Assembly: GCF_035994185.1 (NCBI RefSeq)
Contig: NZ_CP108538.1
Location: forward strand, 6,053,501-6,117,500
Reading direction: 5' to 3'
Source of the DNA: Streptomyces sp. NBC_01217
Lineage (GTDB): Bacteria > Actinomycetota > Actinomycetes > Streptomycetales > Streptomycetaceae
DNA length: 64,000 nt
The notes beneath the pieces are model-generated. The model saw only the letters and a list, made by a program, of their open reading frames with translations, was not told the DNA's origin and did no database searches. Below, in pieces: positions 24,688 to 33,655 of the stretch. The stretch's first letter is position 1; each line of letters starts with the position of its first letter. The position numbers and the translations under genes were made by a program.

Positions 24688-24731
24688 GGCGGTACGGGGT
24701 CGGCGGTTTCCAGGAGTCGGCCCGTACCGCC
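24688..24731 (+). terminator. Terminator after the methyltransferase
   Basis: Perfect 11-base arms GGCGGTACGGG and CCCGTACCGCC flank a 22-base loop, followed by CCTCATTTTT. Confidence 0.7.
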
Positions 24732-24829
24732 CCTCATTTTTCTGCACTCTGCTGCAACCCACCGTGCGTCCCGCCGCACTTGAAGGGTGAGACGGTCCGC
24801 ATCCGCGGACCCGGAGAGGGGCGCTGACG

Positions 24830-25318
24830 ATGCGGATCGATGACGATGCCGCGCTGCACGCCTTCGTCGAGGGCAGACGCACCGCACTGTTCCGCAGCGC
24901 GTACCTGCTCTGCGGCGACCGGCACGAGGCCGAGGACCTGGTCCAGGCCACGCTGGTCAAAGTGGTGCTCGGCGGACGGCGGCACGGGCGGCTCGACAAC
25001 ATCGAGGCGTACGCACGCAAGACCCTGGTCAACACCTTCATCGCGGCCCGCCGCCGGTTCTGGCGGCGCGAACAGTCGTACGGCGAACTGCCCGAGCGCG
25101 CGGGCCATGCGCCCGACACGGACACCGGCCTCGCGGTGCGGGCGGCCCTCGCCCGGCTCACGGCCAAGCAGCGAGCCGTACTGGTGCTGCGCTACTGGGA
25201 GGACCTGAGCGTCGAGGCCACGGCCCAGCTGCTCGGGATGCGGGAGAACACGGTCAAGAGCCACGCGGCTCGGGGGTTGGCGGCGCTGCGCGCCGAAATG
25301 GCAGAGGAATTCGTATGA
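24830..25318 (+). CDS. SigE-family ECF RNA polymerase sigma factor
   Basis: This 162-residue sigma factor has region 2 (ALFRSAYLLCGDRHEAEDLVQATLVKV in two parts) and region 4 (LTAKQRAVLVLRYWEDLSVEATAQLLG, then RENTVKSHAARGLAALR). It is the short actinobacterial SigE-type (SigE70/ECF) class. The next gene overlaps by 4 bases and encodes a one-helix membrane protein, which is the usual position of its partner or anti-sigma factor. Promoter specificity unknown. Confidence 0.92.
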   Translation: MRIDDDAALHAFVEGRRTALFRSAYLLCGDRHEAEDLVQATLVKVVLGGRRHGRLDNIEAYARKTLVNTFIAARRRFWRREQSYGELPERAGHAPDTDTGLAVRAALARLTAKQRAVLVLRYWEDLSVEATAQLLGMRENTVKSHAARGLAALRAEMAEEFV

Positions 25319-26082
25319 ACGACGTGCATGAGCTGTTGGGGCGGGTCGCCGAGAACGCGGGGCAGCCTGTCATCTCCACCCAGGCGGTGTACGCCAGGGC
25401 CGCCCGGGTCCGTCTGCGGCGCCGGGTCACCGTCTCGGCCGCGGCACTCGCCGTGGTCGCCGCCGGTGTGGTCACGGTCCCGGGTCTCGCCGCGGGCGCG
25501 AAGCCGCAGGGGTCATCCGTGGCGGCCTCGGCCGAGATTGAAAAGGATGGCGGCAGGTCCGAGCAGCTGGTCGAACTGCTGCCCAAAGACGTGGGGAGCG
25601 TCGAGCAGGTCTCGCTGGCCGTCATCATCAAGAACGCCACACCCGAGCAGGCCGAGGAACATCCCGTGGGGCCGCTGGACGGGCAGTACTCCGTCCGCCG
25701 GGGCGGCGGCGTCGGCTATCTCACCGTCGACCTGAGGGACGCCGAGTCCATCAGGAAGAAGTTCGGCAGCATCGATCCGGCCGGGGACCTGTGCAAGCCG
25801 GTCAACGGGGAGCCGCGCCGGGCGGACTGCGTACGCGAGGAACTCCCCGACGGCCGGGTCCTGACCACCTGGAGCGACCCGATGAAATACGGGAGCATGC
25901 CCCTGTGGGGGCCCGAACTCGTCGGCCGGCTCACCCTGAAGGACGGCGCGGTGCTGGCCGTCCGGGACAGCACCGGTCTCAAGAGCGAGCAGGCACAGGG
26001 CCCGCTGCTCAAGACCCCGCCGCTCACCCTCGCCCAGCTGCGGACGCTGATGCTCAGCCCGGAGCTGCTGCCGAAGAAGTAG
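25315..26082 (+). CDS. Membrane-anchored protein co-encoded with SigE-type sigma factor
   Basis: This 255-residue protein has a short cytoplasmic N-terminus ([16 protein letters not shown]), a basic RVRLRRR stop, one hydrophobic helix at about 42-62, and an extracytoplasmic domain of about 190 residues. The layout is that of an anti-sigma factor or sensor, but no zinc-binding HxxxCxxC motif is present. It starts within the stop of the sigma gene (ATGA), so the two are translationally coupled. Function otherwise unrecognised. Confidence 0.8.
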   Translation: MNDVHELLGRVAENAGQPVISTQAVYARAARVRLRRRVTVSAAALAVVAAGVVTVPGLAAGAKPQGSSVAASAEIEKDGGRSEQLVELLPKDVGSVEQVSLAVIIKNATPEQAEEHPVGPLDGQYSVRRGGGVGYLTVDLRDAESIRKKFGSIDPAGDLCKPVNGEPRRADCVREELPDGRVLTTWSDPMKYGSMPLWGPELVGRLTLKDGAVLAVRDSTGLKSEQAQGPLLKTPPLTLAQLRTLMLSPELLPKK

Positions 26083-26119
26083 AAGAAGTAGAAGAAGCAG
26101 GGGAGAGAAGAGGAAAGAG

Positions 26120-26159
26120 GGAGGGCGGTACGGACCTTGACCGGTCCATACCGCCCTCC
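26120..26159. terminator. Bidirectional terminator
   Basis: A 17-base stem with one mismatch (GGAGGGCGGTACGGACC against GGTCC-A-TACCGCCCTCC) and a short loop lies between the converging sigma operon and the ABC transporter. Confidence 0.85.
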
Positions 26160-26170
26160 CTCTCGTACTC

Positions 26171-26938
26171 TCAGAGCACCTTTGACAGGAACGACTTCGT
26201 CCGGTCGTGCTGCGGGTTCGTCAGTACGTCGCGCGGGTGGCCGGACTCGACCACCACGCCGTCGTCCATGAAGACCAGCGCATCGCCGACCTCACGCGCG
26301 AATCCCATCTCGTGGGTCACGACGATCATCGTCATGCCGTCCTCCGCGAGACCGCGCATGACGTCCAGGACATCTCCCACCAGCTCCGGGTCGAGTGCCG
26401 ATGTCGGCTCGTCGAAGAGCATCAGCTTCGGCTCCATGGCCAGGGCGCGGGCGATCGCCACGCGCTGCTGCTGGCCGCCGGAGAGCTGGGAGGGGTAGTT
26501 CTTCGCCTTGTCGGCGAGGCCCACCCGGTCCAGCAGCCGCTCGGCCCTGGCCCTTGCGACGGCCCTCGACTCGCCCTTGACCTGGACCGGGGCCTCCATG
26601 ACGTTCTCGATCGCCGTCATGTGGGGGAAGAGGTTGAAGCGCTGGAAGACCATGCCGATGTCCCGGCGCTTCAGGGCGACCTCGCTGTCCTTGAGCTCGT
26701 AGAGCTTGTCGCCCTTCTGGCGGTAACCCACCAGCTCGCCGTCGACGTACAGCCGGCCGGCGTTGATCTGCTCCAGGTGGTTGATGCACCGCAGGAAGGT
26801 CGACTTGCCGGAACCGGACGGGCCGATCAGACAGAAGACCTCACGCGGGGCGACCTCCAGGTCGATGCCCTTGAGGATGTGCGCGGCGCCGAAGGACTTG
26901 TGGACGCCCTCGGCCTTCACCATGGCGTGAGTGGTCAC
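26171..26938 (-). CDS. Polar amino-acid ABC transporter, ATP-binding protein
   Basis: This 255-residue ATPase energises uptake. Walker [10 protein letters not shown], the Q-loop region [11 protein letters not shown], signature [15 protein letters not shown], and Walker [15 protein letters not shown] are all intact. The type is that of GlnQ/ArgP-like polar amino acid importers. Its start overlaps the permease stop by 4 bases (26935-26938). The operon order is binding protein, permease, ATPase. Confidence 0.94.
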   Translation of the reverse strand: MTTHAMVKAEGVHKSFGAAHILKGIDLEVAPREVFCLIGPSGSGKSTFLRCINHLEQINAGRLYVDGELVGYRQKGDKLYELKDSEVALKRRDIGMVFQRFNLFPHMTAIENVMEAPVQVKGESRAVARARAERLLDRVGLADKAKNYPSQLSGGQQQRVAIARALAMEPKLMLFDEPTSALDPELVGDVLDVMRGLAEDGMTMIVVTHEMGFAREVGDALVFMDDGVVVESGHPRDVLTNPQHDRTKSFLSKVL

Positions 26939-27873
26939 TCGGCCACCTCCGAACGGCGGAACATGTTCAGGTTGGCCCGCAGACGCTGAAGCGGGGTGGG
27001 CGGCAGGGAGCGCAGCGACCCGCGGGCGTAACGGCGCTCCAGGTAGTACTGGCCGACGCTGAACACGCTGGTCAGGGCCAGGTACCAGAGCGAGGCGACG
27101 AAGAGCATCTCCATCACCGCGAACGAGGTGGATGCGATGTCCTGTGCGCTGCGCAGCAGGTCCTGGTACTGGACCGCGATGACCAGCGACGAGGTCTTGA
27201 GCATGTTGATGAACTCGTTGCCCGTGGGCGGGATGATCACCCGCATCGCCTGCGGGAGCACCACGCGCCGCATGGTCCTGGTCTGGGTCATGCCCAGCGC
27301 GTGGGACGCCTCGGTCTGGCCCTCGTCGACGGACTGAATGCCCGCCCGGACGATCTCCGCCATGTACGCACCCTCATTGAGGCCGAGACCCAGCAGGGCG
27401 GCCAGGAAGGGGGTCATGACATCGGTCATCTCGTCCCGGTAGAACCCGATGTCGAAGATCGGGAAGATCAGGGCGAGGTTGAACCAGATGAGCAGCTGCA
27501 CATAGACCGGGGTGCCGCGGAAGAACCAGATGTACAGCCAGGCCACCGCACTGGTCACCGGGTTCTTGGACAGCCGCATCACGGCGAACAGCACGCCGAG
27601 CACCAGGCCCACGACCATGGAGGCCACGCTGATGTAGATCGTGTTCCGGAGACCGGTCAGGATGCTGGAGTCGAACAGCTTCTCCGGCACGGTCGCCCAG
27701 CGCACATTGCCCTGCGAGAAGGCGTACACGAGTGCCACGAGGGCGGCGACCACGACCAGTGCGCTGATCCAGCGCCCGAAATGACGTACCGGGATCGCCT
27801 TGATGGCGGCGGGAGGGATCCGGTCCGGGGTGGAGGTCGCCCCGGACGGAACCTTGTCGATCTTGTCGTTCAC
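26935..27873 (-). CDS. Polar amino-acid ABC transporter, permease
   Basis: This 312-residue permease has a 35-residue cytoplasmic N-terminus, about six membrane helices, and the EAA loop [22 protein letters not shown] that contacts the ATPase. It belongs to the His/Glu/Gln/Arg permease group and probably forms a homodimer, as only one permease gene is present. It lies 28 bases downstream of the binding-protein gene. Confidence 0.93.
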   Translation of the reverse strand: MNDKIDKVPSGATSTPDRIPPAAIKAIPVRHFGRWISALVVVAALVALVYAFSQGNVRWATVPEKLFDSSILTGLRNTIYISVASMVVGLVLGVLFAVMRLSKNPVTSAVAWLYIWFFRGTPVYVQLLIWFNLALIFPIFDIGFYRDEMTDVMTPFLAALLGLGLNEGAYMAEIVRAGIQSVDEGQTEASHALGMTQTRTMRRVVLPQAMRVIIPPTGNEFINMLKTSSLVIAVQYQDLLRSAQDIASTSFAVMEMLFVASLWYLALTSVFSVGQYYLERRYARGSLRSLPPTPLQRLRANLNMFRRSEVAE

Positions 27874-27901
27874 AACGACTGCCCTTCAGCCGGTGCGCGG
27901 A

Positions 27902-28858
27902 TCAGCTGCCGCCGTTGACGGCTGCTGCGGTGACAGCGCCGTCGGCGGCGCCCCACTTGTCGAGAGCGGCCTTGTAGGTGCCGTCGGCGATGATCGCGTC
28001 CAGGGCGTCCTTGAGAGCGTCACGGAGCTGCGTGTTCTTCTTGTCCACGGCGATGCCGAACGGTCCGGCGTCCGACTCGTTGGCGATGGCCTCGAAGTCG
28101 TTGCCGCCGCCCGCGGTCTTGGCGATGTAGGCGGCGACCGGGGAGTCGTTCAGGTCGGCGACGGCGCCGCCGGACTTGACTCGGGTCTGGGCCTCGGAGT
28201 CGCTGGAGAAGGCCTCGATGGAGATCTTCGCCTTGCCGTCCTTGGCGCACTTGGCCGAGAGGTCCTTGGCGGCCTGCTCATACGTCGTGCCGCGCTGGAC
28301 GGCGAGCTTCTTGCCACAGAGGTCGTCGAGCGACTTGATGCCCTCGGGGTTGCCCTTCTTCACCAGGATGCCGGTGCTGGCGGTGAAGTAGTCGACGAAG
28401 TCGACACCGGTGCCGGTCTTCTTGCCCTTGTCGTCCAGGCCCTCCTGACGGGCCTTGGTGTCGCTCATGGCGGACATGACGGCGTTGTAGCGGCCGGTGG
28501 GCAGCGCGCCGAGCAGCGTGTCGAAGGTGCCCGACGTGAACTCGATCTTCACACCGAGCTGCTTGCTGAGGGCCGCGGCGATGTCGGGGTCGACCCCGAC
28601 GATCTTGTCCCCCTGCTTGAACTCCATCGGAGCGTACGTGGCGTCCGTGCCGACCTTGATGACGCCGGCCTTCTGGATGTCCGCCGGCAGCTTGTCGAAG
28701 AGGGGGGCGGTGCTCTTGGTGCTGCTGTCCGACTTCGTGCTGTCCGAGTCGGTCTGGTCGCCGCAGGCGGTCAGCAGCATGGTGCCGGCGACCGCGATGG
28801 CGCCGACCGCTGCAATCCGGGACTTTGCGGCCGTACGACGTGTGGTGCTTGCGGTCAT
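27902..28858 (-). CDS. Polar amino-acid ABC transporter, substrate-binding lipoprotein
   Basis: This 318-residue SBP_bac_3 protein begins with a basic lipoprotein signal and the lipobox LLTAC (Cys32 is lipidated), then a Ser/Thr/Asp-rich linker, then two lobes (VIKVGTDATYAPMEF, GDKIVGVDPDIAAALSKQLG). It captures an amino acid outside the membrane for the permease and ATPase encoded downstream. AGGA lies 8 bases before the ATG at 28858. The bound amino acid is not predictable. Confidence 0.93.
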   Translation of the reverse strand: MTASTTRRTAAKSRIAAVGAIAVAGTMLLTACGDQTDSDSTKSDSSTKSTAPLFDKLPADIQKAGVIKVGTDATYAPMEFKQGDKIVGVDPDIAAALSKQLGVKIEFTSGTFDTLLGALPTGRYNAVMSAMSDTKARQEGLDDKGKKTGTGVDFVDYFTASTGILVKKGNPEGIKSLDDLCGKKLAVQRGTTYEQAAKDLSAKCAKDGKAKISIEAFSSDSEAQTRVKSGGAVADLNDSPVAAYIAKTAGGGNDFEAIANESDAGPFGIAVDKKNTQLRDALKDALDAIIADGTYKAALDKWGAADGAVTAAAVNGGS

Positions 28859-29381
28859 GATGGGGTTCCTCCGGCAGATGAGGGTGGTGTCGCCAGGCGG
28901 TGAGGACACACGACATCGGATGTCGCCGCCCTGTGTGATTACGGCATCTTGCCATTCGGACTAGCCCAAACAGGGGGCCAGTCATGTCAAAATCGGGTAA
29001 CGGGCGATCCCCGAACCTCAGGGGGCCGGTACATCAAGGCCGGACCTTCTATGGGGTTTCCTTCTTCACGCCGGAGGATCTACGGCGCGTCTCGACCGTT
29101 GGACGTCATTTCGCCGGTTGGCTGACTTGTCCAGATATTCGACTATGAGTCACATCACCGTGTCGATACGGACTCGTCCGCGCAGCGGTCCGTCGGGTAA
29201 GAAAGACCTTTACACCCCTCATCCGGGGCTCAGGGCGCGTGTGCGGCGCGCCCGCGCGTACGTATCCCCCCTGCCGGGGCGGGCCAACCGCCGGGCGCAG
29301 GGAACGTACGCGGTGCCCGCCCACCCCTCCTCAACCAGGAGTGGCCACCCTCAAACGATGAAGACTTAAGGGGTCAACACC
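28859..29381. other. Divergent intergenic region between amino-acid transporter and malic enzyme
   Basis: No coding sequence is supported. The transporter side contains TTGACA on the - strand at about 28983-28988, a possible -35. The malic-enzyme side ends with TTAAGGGG 9 bases before the ATG. Several C- and G-rich dyads occur near 29210-29300, but none looks like a recognised riboswitch or sRNA. Confidence 0.5.
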
Positions 29382-30593
29382 ATGGCAGCGGAGATCGTCA
29401 ATCCTCGCAGCGACAGCACCACTGACAGCGCCACCGATGAGCCGTTCGATCCGGCCTTCGCGCTCCACCGCGGCGGGAAGATGGCCGTGCAGGCCACCGT
29501 CCCCATCCGGAACAAGGACGACCTGTCCCTCGCGTACACGCCCGGCGTCGCCAAGGTGTGCAGCGCCATCGCCGAGAATCCCGAGCTGGTCCACGACTAC
29601 ACCTGGAAGTCGCAGGTCGTCGCCGTCGTGACGGACGGTACCGCGGTTCTGGGCCTCGGTGACATCGGACCCGAGGCGTCCCTCCCGGTGATGGAGGGCA
29701 AGGCGATTCTGTTCAAGCAGTTCGGCGGCGTCGACGCGGTGCCGATCGCGCTCGCGACGACCGACGCGGACGAGATCGTCGAGACGGTCGTGCGGCTCGC
29801 GCCCTCCTTCGGCGGGGTGAACCTGGAGGACATCTCGGCGCCGCGCTGCTTCGAGATCGAGCGCAGGCTCAAGGAGCGGCTCGACATCCCGGTCTTCCAC
29901 GACGACCAGCACGGCACCGCCATCGTGACGCTCGCGGCCCTGCGTAATGCCGCGAAGCTGTCCGGGCGGGGCCTCGGCGAACTGCGCGCCGTCATCTCCG
30001 GGGCCGGTGCGGCCGGGGTGGCCATCGCCAAATTCCTGCTGGAGGCGGGGCTCGGCGATGTCGCCGTGGCCGACCGCAAGGGCATTGTCAGCCGGGACCG
30101 CACGGACCTGACGGACGTCAAGCGCGAGCTGGCCGAGCTCACGAACCGGGCCGGGATCTCCGGTCCGCTGGAGAGCGCAATGGCCGGCGCGGACGTCTTC
30201 ATCGGCGTTTCCGGCGGTACGGTGTCCGAGGCGGCCGTCGCGTCGATGGCACCCGGTGCGTTCGTCTTCGCCATGGCCAATCCGAACCCCGAGGTCCACC
30301 CCGACATCGCGCACAAGTACGCGGCCGTCGTGGCGACCGGGCGTTCCGACTACCCGAACCAGATCAACAACGTGCTGGCCTTCCCCGGCATCTTCGCGGG
30401 GGCGCTTCAGGTGCGGGCCTCCGGGATCACCGAGGGCATGAAGATCGCCGCGGCGAACGCGCTGGCGGATGTCGTGGGCGATGAGCTCGCGGCGGACTAC
30501 GTGATTCCGTCGCCGTTCGACGAGCGGGTGGCGCCGGCGGTGACGGCCGCGGTGGCCGCGGCGGCGCGGGCGGAGGGCGTGGCCCGGCGCTGA
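29382..30593 (+). CDS. NAD(P)-dependent malic enzyme
   Basis: This 403-residue enzyme decarboxylates malate to pyruvate with reduction of NAD+ or NADP+. The malic domain is at residues 25-165 (YTPGVAKVC, with catalytic Tyr; metal ligands in [11 protein letters not shown]) and the Rossmann domain at 170-400 ([16 protein letters not shown]). This is the short bacterial form without the C-terminal phosphotransacetylase-like domain. Cofactor preference cannot be fixed here. The enzyme links the TCA cycle to pyruvate and lipid precursors. Confidence 0.93.
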   Translation: MAAEIVNPRSDSTTDSATDEPFDPAFALHRGGKMAVQATVPIRNKDDLSLAYTPGVAKVCSAIAENPELVHDYTWKSQVVAVVTDGTAVLGLGDIGPEASLPVMEGKAILFKQFGGVDAVPIALATTDADEIVETVVRLAPSFGGVNLEDISAPRCFEIERRLKERLDIPVFHDDQHGTAIVTLAALRNAAKLSGRGLGELRAVISGAGAAGVAIAKFLLEAGLGDVAVADRKGIVSRDRTDLTDVKRELAELTNRAGISGPLESAMAGADVFIGVSGGTVSEAAVASMAPGAFVFAMANPNPEVHPDIAHKYAAVVATGRSDYPNQINNVLAFPGIFAGALQVRASGITEGMKIAAANALADVVGDELAADYVIPSPFDERVAPAVTAAVAAAARAEGVARR

Positions 30594-30685
30594 GGTTTGG
30601 AGCGGGGTGCGGGTGCGGGTGTGAGTGCCCGGGCGCGGGGTGCGCCTGCGGCGGGCCTGTTCCCCGCCCCGCCTCTTCCCGTAAC

Positions 30686-30734
30686 CGGGGGCTCTGCCCC
30701 CGGACCCCCGCTCCTCAAACGCCGGAGGGGCTGA
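30686..30734. repeat. Common Streptomyces intergenic repeat with small hairpin
   Basis: CCGGGGGC-TCT-GCCCCCGG (30686-30704) is followed by ACCCCCGCTCCTCAAACGCC and a GGAGGGGCTGA end. From experience this is a very frequent intergenic repeat in the genus, often near gene ends. It may end transcription of the malic-enzyme gene. Confidence 0.75.
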
Positions 30735-30773
30735 AAGAACCAGCCGCGCGGCGTGTGTCCTATCGTCGGGGCC

Positions 30774-31739
30774 ATGTTCGCCGCCTACGCATCCCGCATC
30801 GACCGCGACCACCCCATCAACGGCCTTGAGCTGGGCGAACGCCCCGCGCCCGAGGCTCGTCCCGGTTGGACGACCGTCAGGGTCCGGGCCGCCTCCCTCA
30901 ATCATCACGACCTCTGGTCGCTCCGCGGCGTCGGTCTCGCCGAGGACAAACTGCCGATGATCCTCGGCTGCGACGCCTCCGGGATCGACGAGGACGGCAA
31001 CGAGGTCGTCCTGCACTCCGTCATCGGGCAGACCGGGCACGGCGTCGGCCCGAACGAGCCCCGGTCCATCCTGACCGAGCGCTACCAGGGCACCTTCGCC
31101 GAGCAGGTCACCGTCCCCAGCTGGAACGTGCTGCCCAAGCCGAAGGAGCTCACCTTCGAGCAGGCCGCCTGTCTGCCGACCGCCTGGCTGACCGCGTACC
31201 GGATGCTGTTCACCAACGCCGGAGTGCGACCGGGCGACTCCGTGCTCGTCCAGGGCGCCGGCGGCGGCGTCGCCACCGCCGCGATCGTGCTCGGCCGGGC
31301 GGCCGGGCTGCGGATCTACGCCACCAGCCGTGACGAGGCCAGGCGCAGGCGCGCCGTCGAACTCGGCGCGATCGAGGCGTACGAGCCGGGCGCGCGGCTG
31401 CCGCAGCGCGTCGACGCGGTCATCGAGACCGTCGGCGCCGCCACCTGGTCCCACTCGGTGAAGTCGCTGCGCCCCGGCGGCACGCTCGTCATCTCCGGCG
31501 CGACCAGCGGCGACCGGCCCCCGCACGCCGAGCTGACCCGGATCTTCTTCCTGGAGCTGAAGGTCGTCGGCTCGACCATGGGGTCCAAGGACGAGCTGGA
31601 GGATCTGCTCGCGTTCTGCGCGACGACCGGCGTGCGGCCCGTCATCGATGAGGTGCTGCCGCTGGACCGGGCTCGCGAGGGGTTCGAGCGGCTGGCCTCG
31701 GGCGACCAGTTCGGGAAGATCGTGCTCACCTGCTCCTGA
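30774..31739 (+). CDS. Zinc-type alcohol dehydrogenase-like / quinone reductase MDR family protein
   Basis: This 321-residue medium-chain dehydrogenase has a GroES-like domain (ASLNHHDLWSLRG) and a Rossmann domain with VQGAGGGVATAAIVLGRAAG. The structural zinc cysteine cluster is missing, and catalytic ligands are not those of ADHs, so an NADPH-dependent quinone or enone reductase is likely. Start at the ATG 30774 (MFAAYASRID), the conserved beginning. Substrate unknown. Confidence 0.88.
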   Translation: MFAAYASRIDRDHPINGLELGERPAPEARPGWTTVRVRAASLNHHDLWSLRGVGLAEDKLPMILGCDASGIDEDGNEVVLHSVIGQTGHGVGPNEPRSILTERYQGTFAEQVTVPSWNVLPKPKELTFEQAACLPTAWLTAYRMLFTNAGVRPGDSVLVQGAGGGVATAAIVLGRAAGLRIYATSRDEARRRRAVELGAIEAYEPGARLPQRVDAVIETVGAATWSHSVKSLRPGGTLVISGATSGDRPPHAELTRIFFLELKVVGSTMGSKDELEDLLAFCATTGVRPVIDEVLPLDRAREGFERLASGDQFGKIVLTCS

Positions 31740-31767
31740 GGCGTACGGAGCTGGTCGCTCTCTCCGC

Positions 31768-31801
31768 GGCACCCTTGTCAATGATGGTTGACAAGGGTGC
31801 C
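31768..31801. promoter_or_regulatory. Perfect 14-bp inverted repeat overlapping a -35 element
   Basis: GGCACCCTTGTCAA and TTGACAAGGGTGCC, spaced by TGATGG, form a perfect dyad. The right arm contains TTGACA (31788-31793), a consensus -35. A -10 TAAGTT (31811-31816) follows after 17 bases. The dyad is probably an operator; it could also act as the terminator of the MDR gene. Confidence 0.75.
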
Positions 31802-31821
31802 ATGTCAACGTAAGTTGACAT
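31802..31821. promoter_or_regulatory. Perfect 8-bp palindrome over the -10 and start site
   Basis: ATGTCAAC-GTAA-GTTGACAT ends 2 bases before the ATG at 31823. It contains the -10 TAAGTT. It repeats the GTTGAC half-site of the upstream dyad, so one protein could bind four half-sites. No ribosome site fits between it and the ATG. Confidence 0.75.
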
Positions 31822-31822
31822 C

Positions 31823-32032
31823 ATGACCGAAGCAACGGATCTCGCCGCGCGTGCCGGTGACCACGACCCCCGGGTGGGGCTGCGGGCGGTCGCCGCGCTG
31901 CGAAGGCTGCTGGAGCAGCTCGAAGCCGTACAAGTCAGAAGCGCCCGGGTGAACGGCTGGTCGTGGCAGGAGATCGCGGCCGAGCTGGGCGTCAGCCGAC
32001 AGGCCGTGCACAAGAAGTACGGGAGGCGATGA
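31823..32032 (+). CDS. Small helix-turn-helix regulator
   Basis: This 69-residue protein is little more than one helix-turn-helix: WQEIAAELGVSRQAVHKKYGRR, preceded by a helical RAVAALRRLLEQLEAV. The mRNA is probably leaderless: TTGACA-N17-TAAGTT puts the start site at the ATG and there is no Shine-Dalgarno. Palindromes over its promoter make autoregulation likely. It overlaps or abuts the Clp-N gene. Such HTH/Clp-N pairs are common in actinobacteria. Confidence 0.88.
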   Translation: MTEATDLAARAGDHDPRVGLRAVAALRRLLEQLEAVQVRSARVNGWSWQEIAAELGVSRQAVHKKYGRR

Positions 32033-32595
32033 TGTTCGAACGATTCACCAAGAGCGCCCGGGCGACCGTGACCGGTGCCGTGACCCATGCCGAACGGACC
32101 GACGCCGCATCGGTCACCGAGGAACATCTGCTGCTCGCCCTGCTGGACGGGCGCAGCGGACGGGCCTCCTTCGCCATCACCTCGCTGGGCCTCGACGACC
32201 GCCGTGCGGCGGTGGAGGCCGAGCTGGTCACCGCGCGCCGCCGCGGCGGACTGACCCGGGCGGATACGGACGCGCTCGCCGGCATCGGTATCGATGTCGA
32301 CGAGATCGTCGCCCGCGTCGAGGAGTCCCACGGGGAGGGTGCGCTGGACAGGGCCCGGCGGCGCGGGGCGGGGCGTCGGCCGTTCACCCGCGGGTCGAAG
32401 GACGTCCTGACGAAGACGCTGCGGATCGCGGTGGGGCGCGGCGACCGTTTCATCGGTGAGGAGCACCTGCTCCTCGCGCTCACCGCCTGCCCCGGAGTGG
32501 TCGCCGACGTGCTCGCCGCACAGGGCGCGACGTACGAGACGGTGAACCGCGCGCTGTACGGGGGCGGGGGCGATCCCGGCCCGTCCGGCGCCTGA
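32032..32595 (+). CDS. Clp amino-terminal domain protein (no ATPase)
   Basis: This 187-residue protein holds two Clp-N repeats (FERFTKSARATVTGAVTHAE, and EEHLLLALLDG; then TKTLRIAVGRGDRFIGEEHLLLALT), the substrate- or adaptor-binding domain of ClpC/ClpA, without any AAA+ part. It may compete with ClpC for adaptors or bind misfolded proteins. Two adjacent ATGs (32029 and 32032) occur; GGGAGG fits the second better. It is co-transcribed with the HTH gene. Confidence 0.87.
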   Translation: MFERFTKSARATVTGAVTHAERTDAASVTEEHLLLALLDGRSGRASFAITSLGLDDRRAAVEAELVTARRRGGLTRADTDALAGIGIDVDEIVARVEESHGEGALDRARRRGAGRRPFTRGSKDVLTKTLRIAVGRGDRFIGEEHLLLALTACPGVVADVLAAQGATYETVNRALYGGGGDPGPSGA

Positions 32596-32643
32596 GGGCC
32601 GGAGCCCCGGGAGCCGCCACGGATCGCCTGCCCCGGTCCCGTG

Positions 32644-33654
32644 TCAGCTCCCCGTCTCGCCCTTCCGCAGCAGCGCCCCGATGTGGGCCGCCGCCGTCGA
32701 CAGATGGCGGCGGGCCTCCGTCAGCTGCTCCTCCGTGACGCCCCGGTCCCGGGCCGCATCACGGATGTCGTCGCGGAAGCGGTCGAGCAGCCGGTCCAGA
32801 TCGCGGGCCGGGTCGCCGGTGCCGGTGGTGTCCTTGCCCCATTCCGGGTCGGCGTCGGCGGGTTCCGGCTTGATGTACGGGGGCCAGCTGCCCGTCCTGG
32901 CGAAGCTGCCCAGCTGGCCGGTGATCTCGGCCAGCCCCTCCCGTACGCCCGTGGGCCAGTCGCCCCGGGCGAAGTGCTCCTGGACCTGGCGGGCGGCGTT
33001 CTGCATCTGCTCGCGCGCCCGGTCCTGGGCCTCCTTGGCCTGGCGGCGGGCCTGCTGGGCGTCCTCGCGGGCGCGGCGGGACTCGTCCTTCGCCCGGCGG
33101 GCCTGCTCCTTCCACTCCTGCTTGGCCTTGCGCAGCTCCTCCTTCGCAGCGCGCCATGACTCCTTGTCACCGAAGTCACCGAAGTCACCGAAGTCACCGA
33201 AGTCCCCGAGATCGCCGAAGCCGGACTCCCGGCCGCCCTTGCGGCCGTTGGTGCCGGTGCCGGTGTGCCTGGTCTCGTGCGCCGCGGCCCGCATCTCGCT
33301 GCGCAGCTTGCCGGCCGCACCGCGTACGTCGTCCCGGATCTCGGCGGCCAGTTCGGAGACGGACTCCCTGATCTCCAGTTCCAGATCGGCCAGTTCGCCC
33401 GTGCGGCCGGCCAGTTCGGCGCGGCCCGCGTCGGTGATCGAGTAGACCTTGCGGCCGCCTTCGGTGGCATGGGTGACGAGCCCCTCGGCCTCCAGTTTGG
33501 CGAGGCGCGGATAGACCGTGCCCGCCGAGGGTGCGTACAGCCCCTGGAAGCGCTCCTCAAGGAGCCGGATCACCTCGTAGCCGTGGCGGGGGGCCTCGTC
33601 GAGCAGCTTCAGCAGATAGAGGCGCAGTCGGCCGTGGGCGAATACGGGGGGCAT
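32644..33654 (-). CDS. PadR-family regulator with long coiled-coil and FGD repeats
   Basis: This 336-residue protein has an N-terminal PadR winged helix (LLKLLDEAPRHGYEVIRLLEE, YPRLAKLEAEGLV), then a charged extension far longer than the usual PadR dimer helix: residues 70-125, a Gly-Asp-Phe repeat (about 145-163), a Lys/Arg/Glu coiled-coil (AKEELRKAKQEWKEQARRAK), and a C-terminal helical PspA-like end. It lies 1 base after the DUF4097 gene. A CGATATATCG dyad before the operon is its likely operator. Confidence 0.87.
   Translation of the reverse strand: MPPVFAHGRLRLYLLKLLDEAPRHGYEVIRLLEERFQGLYAPSAGTVYPRLAKLEAEGLVTHATEGGRKVYSITDAGRAELAGRTGELADLELEIRESVSELAAEIRDDVRGAAGKLRSEMRAAAHETRHTGTGTNGRKGGRESGFGDLGDFGDFGDFGDFGDKESWRAAKEELRKAKQEWKEQARRAKDESRRAREDAQQARRQAKEAQDRAREQMQNAARQVQEHFARGDWPTGVREGLAEITGQLGSFARTGSWPPYIKPEPADADPEWGKDTTGTGDPARDLDRLLDRFRDDIRDAARDRGVTEEQLTEARRHLSTAAAHIGALLRKGETGS
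33166..33219. repeat. Tandem 9-bp repeat inside the PadR gene
   Basis: The unit GTCACCGAA occurs four times without change (33166-33201), followed by two degenerate copies. In the protein it encodes successive Phe-Gly-Asp triplets. The units are in frame, so copy-number change alters length without frameshift. Confidence 0.9.
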
Positions 33655-33655
33655 G

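Noticed and set aside
33156..33219. The 9-bp repeats as a CRISPR array
   Set aside because: Units are too short, without spacers, and in frame in a coding region.
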